From: Bacteroidota bacterium
GTDB taxonomy: Bacteria > Bacteroidota > Bacteroidia > Bacteroidales > PXBB01
Reading direction: 5' to 3'
Assembly: GCA_022708385.1 (NCBI GenBank)
Contig: JAKIYU010000029.1
Coordinates: 1 to 15,366, forward strand
Length of the DNA: 15,366 nucleotides
A program made the position numbers and the translations under genes. Numbering within the stretch: position 1 is the stretch's first letter; every line of letters begins with the position of its first letter. Positions 1-6,335 of the stretch are shown here, one piece after another. The notes beneath the pieces were generated by a model. The model worked only from the letters and a program-made list of their open reading frames with translations, searched no databases and was not told where the DNA came from.

Positions 1-909
1 GTCGGTAAGTTCAATCAACGTGGCCTCAACAGTACTACCCCCGCCATTGGGACTGTCCTGGTCGTAGTTGTATGTCATTTGTGTTTCGTCGGGGCTGAAC
101 CACCAGTAGCCTTGATTTCCGTTTGAATCGGACCAGGTTGCATCAGACAGTAGCCTGCTGTCGGTGCTGTATTGCTGCAAAACGCCGAAGATGACAAGGG
201 AGTCGTTAATCCATGTTTTATTGTCGCAGAGGCCGCACATATAGAATCCTTTTTCGCTGAGGTCTTTTAACGGCACGGTGATATTTGTAACGGCAGAAGT
301 GTCGATAGGTGTGGTGGTGCTTTTAACCGTAAACCTGTTGGTCATATAGCCGCTTCTGACATTGAACCAGTATTGTATGGGCAGCAGGGAAGTGAGGGTA
401 AGCTGACCGTTGGTGTCGGTATAAAGCGGTTTTGAAACAGCGCACGAATCTATCCTCCATTTCCTCTCTGTGTCGTACAGTTCAACCCGGGTATTCCCGA
501 CGGGATGGCCTGAGGTATCTGTCACCGTTATTAGCAGCCCGCTCGAAAGGGTAAGCTTTACCTGGATAAAAGCCAGGCCGTTATCGCCATCAAGGAGGGT
601 CAGCGTATCGGTTTTTTCGAAGAACTGAAGGGTTTGCACAGAGGGTAAGACATGAAAATAATACACACTGTCGGCCTGGTCGATATGGTATGTAATATTC
701 CCGTTTTTATCGCTGGTGTATTCATACAAAACCGTGGTGCCCGACGCAGGTGTAATCTGAACAACGGCATTGGGAACGGCCCTGCCTTCGGTATCTGAAA
801 CATGCAGAAACCCTGTCCGGTTCTGCGAAAATATCACCAGGGGCAAACCATCAGGAACGAACAAAAAATATTTTTCATAAAAGAGGTTTGAGACTGTAAA
901 TATAAGCAT
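1..909 (-). CDS. Large secreted-type protein with beta-sandwich domains, C-terminal part outside window
   Basis: The minus-strand frame stays open from an ATG at 907-909 to base 1, so at least 303 residues are seen and the stop lies outside the window. An in-frame stop sits upstream at 955-957. Two similar segments resemble carboxypeptidase-regulatory-like or other Ig-like beta-sandwich domains: about residues 34-90 (beginning GFLHVSDTEGRAVPNA) and about 125-190 (LLITVTDTSGHPVGNTRVEL, later YTDTNGQLTLTSLLP). The part after about residue 225 (CGLCDNKTWINDSL, then WSDSNGNQGYWWFSPDETQ) looks like a lipocalin-type or other all-beta domain, but this is weak. Such proteins are usually exported in Bacteroidota. 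The first 30 residues (MLIFTVSNLFYEKYFLF) carry acidic and basic residues and are not a good signal peptide, so the true 5' end may have been lost at the repeat region just upstream. No specific function can be given. Confidence 0.7.
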   Translation of the reverse strand, partial: MLIFTVSNLFYEKYFLFVPDGLPLVIFSQNRTGFLHVSDTEGRAVPNAVVQITPASGTTVLYEYTSDKNGNITYHIDQADSVYYFHVLPSVQTLQFFEKTDTLTLLDGDNGLAFIQVKLTLSSGLLITVTDTSGHPVGNTRVELYDTERKWRIDSCAVSKPLYTDTNGQLTLTSLLPIQYWFNVRSGYMTNRFTVKSTTTPIDTSAVTNITVPLKDLSEKGFYMCGLCDNKTWINDSLVIFGVLQQYSTDSRLLSDATWSDSNGNQGYWWFSPDETQMTYNYDQDSPNGGGSTVEATLIELTD

Positions 910-992
910 TTTACCGAAATGGCAATATTCAGGCTGAGGCGAAGGCGAAGGAAGTTAGTAAGTGAGCTAAAATACTTAAAGTGCCTAAAATA

Positions 993-1036
993 AATATCGA
1001 ATATTGAACGCCGAATGTCGATTTTTGATTTGGATT
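993..1036. repeat. TCGAAT-rich intergenic repeat
   Basis: The stretch contains aatatcgaatattgaac followed by gccgaatgtcgatttttg, with repeated TCGA/GAAT units in a loosely palindromic layout. It lies between the left arm of the outer inverted repeat and the MITE-like element. From memory, similar sequences recur between genes in Bacteroidota genomes. Only one copy is seen here. Confidence 0.35.
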
Positions 1037-1085
1037 TAACTCCCCCATTACTTCTGAAATCATCATTCGCTAATCTTCAATTTTA

Positions 1086-1274
1086 AGAGGCTGTCTCAAA
1101 AGTCAAATATTTTTCAAAAAAATGTTTTTTGCCTGCGCTCACCCTTCTTTTCCCTAAAGGAAACTCCCCTCAAATGTGCGATGGGTAGCCCACTTTAGGG
1201 AGTATGGGGGTAAAGATGGCCAAATAACAAAATTTATCGAAATCAATACTATACTAACTTTTGAGACAGCTTCT
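1086..1274. mobile_element. MITE-like element with 18-bp terminal inverted repeats
   Basis: Left end 1086-1103 (agaggctgtctcaaaagt) and right end 1257-1274 (acttttgagacagcttct) match as inverted repeats at 17 of 18 positions. The 189-bp element has no transposase frame. Inside, ccctaaag at 1152-1159 and ctttaggg at 1193-1200 form a second inverted pair, with weaker similarity extending outward. No clear target-site duplication is visible. 'GGCTGTCTCAAAAG' ends resemble those of transposases common in Bacteroidota, so this is probably a non-autonomous derivative or an internally deleted IS remnant; the family was not determined. Confidence 0.6.
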
Positions 1275-1346
1275 CGTTATTCAGGGAGTCCGCGTCCGTC
1301 AGGCTAACTTTAAGTACTTTAGGCACTTTGAACTTTAGCTCACTTC

Positions 1347-2732
1347 TTACCCCTCCATCCCCCTCTGTTCTTTCCAGAGTTTGTTGAAGGATTTGGGTTT
1401 GAGCACGGGCAGGTCGCGGCGGGGGCCCCAGTATTTGGAAACGACTTTGTTGAGGGCAAAATTTTTAAGTTTCACATTACCGAAATCCATCAGTTTCCGG
1501 CTTAAAAATACTTTTTTAAATACATACTGAATGAACTTATCGATACCAGCCGAATAGCCTCTTTTAACCGAGTCCCTGCGGTTGTAAAGCAACAATTCGT
1601 GCAGGGGGATGCTTACAGGGCACACTTCGGTACAACGGCCGCAGAGTGAAGACGAAAAGCTGAGATGTTTGTATTCGGCCATGCCCCGCAGGTGAGGGGT
1701 AATCACAGAGCCTATGGGTCCGCTGTAAGTGGTTCTGTAAGCGTGACCGCCAATATTTTTATAAATAGGGCAAAAGTTAAGGCAGGCCCCGCAGCGTATG
1801 CAGGTGGCGGCTCGCCTTTGCTCGGTATGGCGCAGGAGTTCGCTGCGTCCGTTGTCCACAATAACCACGTACATTTCCGAAGGCCCTTCGGTTTCGTACT
1901 CCTGCCGGGGCCCGGTAATAATGGAATTGTAAACTGTAACACGTTGCCCGGTGCCATGGGTGGCCAGCAGTGGCCATATATTGTCGAGGTCTTTGACCGA
2001 GGGTATCATTTTATCAATACCGGCTATAGCAATATGAATCTGCGGAAAAGAAATGCTCATGAGGGCGTTGCCTTCGTTTTCGGTGAGGGCTATGCCGCCT
2101 ATATCGGCAATGATAAAGTTGGCGCCGGTTATACCCACATCGGCAGCTGTAAATTTATTGCGCAGCAATTTGCGTACAAACGCTGTTATTTGTTCTGGTG
2201 TGGCATTAGCATCGGTTCCGAATTTTTCGTTAAACAGGGCGGCCACATCTTCTTTCGACTTGTGCATTACCGGTGTAATGATGTGGTACGGCTTTTCGTG
2301 GGCTACCTGTACGATAAATTCCCCCAGGTCGGTTTCGAGTACTTCCATGCCTGCTTCTTCGAGGTGCTCATTCAGTTCCAGTTCCTCTGTAATCATCGAC
2401 TTGGACTTGACCACCGTTTTGGCGTCATATTTCCGCAGGAGGGCTATTATTTCGGTAATGGCATCTTCGGCAGTGGGCGCCCATATTATTTTGCCACCGC
2501 GTGCTGTAAAGTTAGCTTCAAATTCGGCCAGGTATTTATCCAGTTCGTTAATGGCTTTGAATTTGGCTGATGCCACCCGTTTTTTGGCCAGGTCCAGATT
2601 CTTGTATTGTAATTTGCCTTTATTAAAATTCTTTTCGTACTGCGAAATATTTTTTTTAATCGTGGCTCTGTGGGCCAGATCAAAGGCTTTTTTTTCCGAA
2701 TCCTGTAAAAATTTATTTTGCACTTCCGACAT
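1347..2732 (-). CDS. lutB: LutB-family iron-sulfur protein (lactate utilization protein B)
   Basis: This 461-residue protein matches the LutB/LldF family in length and order of motifs. An N-terminal LUD domain covers about residues 50-300 (VVKSKSMITEELELNEHLE, GITGANFIIADIGGIALTENEGN, HGTGQRVTVYNSIITGPRQ). A ferredoxin-like dicluster domain follows with C311, C314, C317 and C321 (CIRCGACLNFCP) and C364, C367 and C371 (CGRCTEVCP), ligands for two 4Fe-4S clusters. A typical C-terminal tail (PKSFNKLWKEQ) closes it. In Bacillus, LutA, LutB and LutC together oxidise L-lactate to pyruvate, with LutB as the electron-carrying subunit in the cytoplasm. Neither lutA nor lutC is next to it here: rpiB lies 53 bp upstream and repeats lie downstream. 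The ATG at 2730-2732 is the natural start. The gene is visibly richer in G+C than the genes at 4.8-8 kb. Confidence 0.93.
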   Translation of the reverse strand: MSEVQNKFLQDSEKKAFDLAHRATIKKNISQYEKNFNKGKLQYKNLDLAKKRVASAKFKAINELDKYLAEFEANFTARGGKIIWAPTAEDAITEIIALLRKYDAKTVVKSKSMITEELELNEHLEEAGMEVLETDLGEFIVQVAHEKPYHIITPVMHKSKEDVAALFNEKFGTDANATPEQITAFVRKLLRNKFTAADVGITGANFIIADIGGIALTENEGNALMSISFPQIHIAIAGIDKMIPSVKDLDNIWPLLATHGTGQRVTVYNSIITGPRQEYETEGPSEMYVVIVDNGRSELLRHTEQRRAATCIRCGACLNFCPIYKNIGGHAYRTTYSGPIGSVITPHLRGMAEYKHLSFSSSLCGRCTEVCPVSIPLHELLLYNRRDSVKRGYSAGIDKFIQYVFKKVFLSRKLMDFGNVKLKNFALNKVVSKYWGPRRDLPVLKPKSFNKLWKEQRGMEG

Positions 2733-2750
2733 CCCGATAGGCTTTTTTTA

Positions 2751-2758
2751 CAAAATTA
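2751..2758 (-). promoter_or_regulatory. Possible Bacteroidota -7 element upstream of lutB
   Basis: Reverse-strand TAATTTTG fits the Bacteroidota -7 consensus TAnnTTTG and sits 18 bp before the lutB ATG. No convincing -33 TTTG was found at the usual distance, and lutB could simply be read through from rpiB. Confidence 0.25.
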
Positions 2759-2785
2759 TAAATAAAATCAACGCTTTTAATCAAA

Positions 2786-3241
2786 TCAATTTTTAATATC
2801 AGATATTTTATCCACTCTTTTTTGGTGTCTTCCGCCTTCAAAAGGGGTGTTTAAAAATACATCCACCATTTCGCAGGCTTCTTCTATAGTAACAAAGCGG
2901 GCTGGCAAACACAGTACATTGGCATCGTTGTGTTGTCGTGCCAATACAGCTATTTCCTTTTTCCAACACAGAGCGGCCCTGATACGGGCATACTTATTAA
3001 CTGTCATACATACGCCATTGCCGCTTCCGCAAAGGATTATGCCAATGTCTGCCGATTTATTAACAACAGAAAAAGCAAGGATATGTGCTACATCAGGATA
3101 ATCCATGCTTTCGGTTGAATAAGTTCCAAAGTCAGTAACTTCTGCAAAGTATTTACTTTTTAAATACTCTTTTATTATTTCTTTGTATTCAAAACCGGCA
3201 TGATCCGATGCCAACGAAATTTTTAGTAAGTTCTTTGACAT
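2786..3241 (-). CDS. rpiB: Ribose-5-phosphate isomerase B
   Basis: This 151-residue protein has the usual RpiB length and motifs. ASDHAGFEYK (residues 11-20) carries the phosphate- and substrate-binding Asp-His pair. C71 followed by GSGNGVCMTVNK matches the family's catalytic cysteine and anion-hole glycine loop. RQHNDANVL (102-110) and the C-terminal FEGGRHQKRVDKI are also characteristic. The enzyme interconverts ribose 5-phosphate and ribulose 5-phosphate in the non-oxidative pentose phosphate pathway, in the cytoplasm, as a dimer or tetramer. The start is the ATG at 3239-3241, with the AT-rich divergent region upstream. It lies 53 bp ahead of lutB on the same strand, so the two may share a transcript. 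Some RpiB relatives isomerise other sugar phosphates such as allose 6-phosphate; nothing here points to that. Confidence 0.95.
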   Translation of the reverse strand: MSKNLLKISLASDHAGFEYKEIIKEYLKSKYFAEVTDFGTYSTESMDYPDVAHILAFSVVNKSADIGIILCGSGNGVCMTVNKYARIRAALCWKKEIAVLARQHNDANVLCLPARFVTIEEACEMVDVFLNTPFEGGRHQKRVDKISDIKN

Positions 3242-3818
3242 TTTATTTTTTTTATCACTGTAAAATTATCTTTATTTTTTCAGATGTTAATAATTTATAT
3301 GTCTTAAATTTTAAAACGATTCAATTACATATATTTATTCATTTGTTTTCTAATATTTTACAATTTAGTCTTTTATATGTTTAATTTTATTTATGTATTA
3401 AAAATCAAATAATTGTATGTTTTAAACAAAAACATGTTAATAACTGTGTAATTTTGTTACTAATTTTTATAAAGTTTAATTTTGTTTACATTAAAATATT
3501 TATATGACAGTATTTTTATATAAAAACAAAATAAAAAATATTATTTTTAATAAGGTTAAATTAACAACATGCTAACATTTTAAAAATGTTTAAAACAATC
3601 TTGTTAATTAACATAAATATATATAAATTATTAACATTTTTTTTATAATATACTTTAAATCAATTAAATAAATGTGAATAATGAGTTAATTAAAATGTGA
3701 ATAAATCAACACTTTTTTTTATCGAAAGTTTTTACACCTTTTAACAGCCTTAATAATTAATATATTTTTTTATAAATAAAGAAAATATAATAAATACAGA
3801 AAAAACAGAAAAAAAACA
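3242..3818. other. AT-rich divergent intergenic region (577 bp), origin candidate
   Basis: This gap separates divergent rpiB and nadA and is extremely AT-rich: 3601-3660 has only 4 G or C in 60 bases. No coding frame is visible. TGTTAA or its complement TTAACA occurs about seven times. TGTTAATAA appears at 3285-3293 and 3435-3443 on the plus strand and at 3628-3636 on the minus strand. TGTGAATAA appears at 3673-3681 and 3696-3704. Palindromes include tgttaattaaca (3602-3613) and aacattttaaaaatgtt (3574-3590). Plus-strand TAATTTTG at 3449-3456 and 3477-3484 fits the Bacteroidota -7 element but lies about 340 bp from nadA. It certainly holds promoters for both genes; a role as replication origin is only a hypothesis. 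Confidence 0.5.
3673..3704 (-). repeat. Paired DnaA-box-like sites
   Basis: TGTGAATAA occurs at 3673-3681 and again at 3696-3704, both within an 11-bp direct repeat AATGTGAATAA spaced 23 bp apart. The complement TTATTCACA fits the DnaA-box consensus TTATNCACA exactly. In such AT-rich sequence two matches could be chance. A further 8 of 9 match, TTATCCACT, lies at 2808-2816 inside rpiB. Confidence 0.35.
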
Positions 3819-4772
3819 ATGGGGAAAAAATTAATAAGAAAAAACAAAGCAGATATATTTTACCTGGAAGAAATAAATAGGTTAAGAAAATTTAAAAATG
3901 CTGTTATTCTTGCTCATTTTTATCAGCAACCCGAGATACAGGATGTAGCAGATTTTATTGGAGACAGTTTGGCTCTTTCGCAACAAGCAGCCGAAACGGA
4001 TGCAGACATTATTGTGTTTTGCGGGGTTAAATTTATGGCAGAAACAGCAAAAATATTGTCGCCGCAAAAAAAAGTACTGTTACCTGATATGGAAGCGGGT
4101 TGTAGTTTAGCCGATAGTTGCACTTATGAGGATCTGGCAGCTTTAAAGAAAAAATATCCGGGGCATAAAGTAATAACTTATATAAACTCAACTGCGCGTG
4201 TTAAAACCATATCGGATGTGGTATGCACCTCGAGTAATGCCGTAAATGTAGTAAATTCTTTTCCAGAAGGTGAAAAACTAATTTTTACCCCCGATAAAAA
4301 TCTTGGTAATTGGGTTAAGGAAAAAACCGGTAAGGATATGGTTATTTGGCAGGGCTCGTGCGAAGTGCACGATGTACTGAAAATAGAAAATATTATAAAA
4401 TTGAAGGAACTTTATCCCGACGCCAGGATTATAGCACATCCCGAATGCAAAGACATTATTCTTAAAATAGCTGATTTTGTAGGGTCAACTACAGCACTTC
4501 TCGATTATACAGTGAAAAGCAAAAGTACAAGGTTTATTGTGGCTACCGAATCGGGCGTATTGCACCAGATGAAGAAAAAGTCACCGGATAAAGAGTTTAT
4601 TGTGGTTCCGGCTGACGAAACATGCTCTTGTAATAATTGTGCTTTTATGAAAATGATTACCCTCGAAAAACTTTATATGTGTCTTAAAAACGAAAAACCG
4701 GAAATTAAATTAACGAAAAACCTGATTGAAAAAGCCAAAGAGCCGTTAATGAAAATGTTGACTATTAAATAA
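3819..4772 (+). CDS. nadA: Quinolinate synthase A
   Basis: This 317-residue protein is a typical short-form NadA. It condenses iminoaspartate with dihydroxyacetone phosphate to give quinolinate, the second step of de novo NAD synthesis, using an oxygen-sensitive 4Fe-4S cluster held by three cysteines. Visible motifs are AHFYQQPEIQDVADFIGDSL (32-51), FCGVKFMAETAKILSP (67-82), GCSLADSC with C95, TPDKNLG (157-163), WQGSCEVH with C181, AHPEC (206-210), VGST (221-224), and CSCNNCAFMKMITLEKL (269-285). C95, C181 and one of C269/C271/C274, most likely C274, are the expected cluster ligands. nadB and nadC are not in the window. It is the first gene of an apparent operon, ending 16 bp before the MORN_2 gene. 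The start is the ATG at 3819, after an A-rich leader with no Shine-Dalgarno sequence. Confidence 0.96.
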   Translation: MGKKLIRKNKADIFYLEEINRLRKFKNAVILAHFYQQPEIQDVADFIGDSLALSQQAAETDADIIVFCGVKFMAETAKILSPQKKVLLPDMEAGCSLADSCTYEDLAALKKKYPGHKVITYINSTARVKTISDVVCTSSNAVNVVNSFPEGEKLIFTPDKNLGNWVKEKTGKDMVIWQGSCEVHDVLKIENIIKLKELYPDARIIAHPECKDIILKIADFVGSTTALLDYTVKSKSTRFIVATESGVLHQMKKKSPDKEFIVVPADETCSCNNCAFMKMITLEKLYMCLKNEKPEIKLTKNLIEKAKEPLMKMLTIK

Positions 4773-4788
4773 ATAAGTATAAAATTTA

Positions 4789-6321
4789 ATGATTTTGAAA
4801 ACAAATAAACCTGTATATTTATTAATATTTCTAATATTGTTTGTATGCAATGTTGTATATGCACAAAATACAAACGACAGTACGAATTACAAAAAGTTTT
4901 ACCATACCAATGGAAAATTGGCCAGCGAAGGTTATTTTATTAATGGAAAGCCAGAAGGATATTGGAAAACCTATTATGAAACAGGCATTTTAAAATCGGA
5001 AGGAAACAGAAAGAATTTTCAACTTGACAGTATTTGGAAATTCTATGATGAGAATGGAAAATTAATTTCAGAAATATCTTATAAAAATAACCTTAAAGAT
5101 GGATTAAAAAAAACTTATACAGAAAAGGAAATAATTGAAGAAAACTTTGAAAATGATATAAAAACAGGTCTGACTAAATATTATTTTACAGACGGAAAAT
5201 TAAAAAAAACCGTGATGTTTGAGAAAGGTAGGGAAACAGGATTATCAAAAGAATACAACCAGGAAGGCGTAATAATAGTTCTTACAGAATACAGAAACGG
5301 CATCATTGTTAAGAGAGAAAACATAAACAGAACCGACCGCAACGGAAAAAAACAAGGTGTGTGGAAAACTTTTTACGAAGATGAAACGCTCTTTACTGAA
5401 GCCTTTTATGTAAATGGAAAAAAGAATGGCTATTTTAAAGAATACAATCATGATGGCACATTAAAAAGTATAAAAAAATATATTGATGATGAGGAACAAA
5501 AAGATGTGCCTGAACTTACGAAATATGAAATTAGAAATGATTATTACCCTGATGGCTCTTTAAAAGTTGTGGGGAGTTATAAAGACGGTATGGCAGAAGG
5601 TATAAGAAGAGAATATGATAAAGAAGGAAAAATAATAAAATCATATATTTTAGCCAAAGGCATTATAACCGGCGAAGGTATTGTGGATGAAAAAGGATTG
5701 AAACAAGGTTTTTGGAAGGAGTATTATAACGATGGAAAACTAAAAGCGGAAGGAGATTACAAAGATAATGTCAGAACAGGCCTCTGGAAGTTTTATACCG
5801 AAAATGAAAAGCTGAAACAGCAGGGTAAGTTTAATAAAAGTGGCTTCCAGACAGGAGAATGGAAATGGTTTTACGAAAACGGCGCGCTCCAGAAAAGTGA
5901 AATTTTTTCAAATGGTGTGCTGGAGGGAGAAACAGAAGAATTTGATGAAAACGGCACATTGATAACCAAAGGCACTTATGTTGAAGGCAATGAAGACGGT
6001 CCTTGGATTTATGTAACAAGCGGTTTCAGACAAGAGGGTGTATTTAGTTTTGGCCGTAAAAACGGCATGTGGAAAAGTTATTACCCAAATCAAACCCTTA
6101 AATTTGAAGGAAATTACATCGACGATTACCCTGATGGGAAACATATTTACTACTGGGATAACGGTAAAATAAAAGAAGAAAGGTTTTACGTTATGGGTAA
6201 ACCCGAAGGCACATGGAGAAAATACGACGAATCAGGCGCCCTGACGATTTATATAGACTATAAAAGAGGCATTGAATACAGGTACGATGGCGTTATCATA
6301 AAACCTGTTATTGAAGAATAA
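4789..6321 (+). CDS. Secreted MORN_2-repeat protein
   Basis: The protein has 510 residues. Residues 1-25 form a signal peptide: a Lys, then a hydrophobic core LLIFLILFVCNVVYA, with likely cleavage before Q26. The Cys at 20 lacks a small residue before it, so a lipoprotein is unlikely. The rest is almost wholly MORN_2 (YwqK-type) repeats of about 23 residues, pattern (K/R)xYYxxGxLKxEGxYxxGxxxGxW. I count about 18, from KFYHTNGKLASEGYF near residue 37 to RKYDESGALTIYIDY near 480. Some copies are degenerate or carry insertions (about 175-190 and 235-255). MORN_2 proteins are often labelled 'antitoxin' after YwqK, but that is not evidence of function; repeats of this kind form extended beta-sheets. 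The place of action is likely periplasmic or at the surface. It lies 16 bp after nadA and 14 bp before the kinase gene, so it may belong functionally with the sensory pair. Confidence 0.85.
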   Translation: MILKTNKPVYLLIFLILFVCNVVYAQNTNDSTNYKKFYHTNGKLASEGYFINGKPEGYWKTYYETGILKSEGNRKNFQLDSIWKFYDENGKLISEISYKNNLKDGLKKTYTEKEIIEENFENDIKTGLTKYYFTDGKLKKTVMFEKGRETGLSKEYNQEGVIIVLTEYRNGIIVKRENINRTDRNGKKQGVWKTFYEDETLFTEAFYVNGKKNGYFKEYNHDGTLKSIKKYIDDEEQKDVPELTKYEIRNDYYPDGSLKVVGSYKDGMAEGIRREYDKEGKIIKSYILAKGIITGEGIVDEKGLKQGFWKEYYNDGKLKAEGDYKDNVRTGLWKFYTENEKLKQQGKFNKSGFQTGEWKWFYENGALQKSEIFSNGVLEGETEEFDENGTLITKGTYVEGNEDGPWIYVTSGFRQEGVFSFGRKNGMWKSYYPNQTLKFEGNYIDDYPDGKHIYYWDNGKIKEERFYVMGKPEGTWRKYDESGALTIYIDYKRGIEYRYDGVIIKPVIEE

Positions 6322-6335
6322 ACTAAAATAAATTT

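Larger units (their letters stand above)
961..1344. repeat. Outer inverted repeat enclosing a repeat cluster
   Basis: Bases 961-990 (agtgagctaaaatacttaaa, then gtgcctaaaa) and 1317-1344 (ctttaggcactttgaacttt, then agctcact) are inverted copies of one another with a few mismatches and a 2-3 nt length difference. The right copy ends 2 nt before the lutB stop codon at 1347-1349. The whole 910-1346 stretch has no credible reading frame; it holds this repeat, a MITE-like element and a separate TCGAAT-rich repeat. From memory, 'aaagtgcctaaagt'-type sequences are common intergenic repeats in Bacteroidota; a genome-wide copy count would confirm this. Confidence 0.6.

Noticed and set aside
600..803. 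Short minus-strand frame of 67 codons
   Set aside because: It overlaps the longer, domain-bearing minus-strand frame 1-909 in a different phase and has no recognisable features.
1665..2796. Long plus-strand open frames (1665-2570 and 2053-2796) opposite lutB
   Set aside because: They lie antisense to a well-recognised gene, have no recognisable domains, and are explained by the codon composition of lutB.
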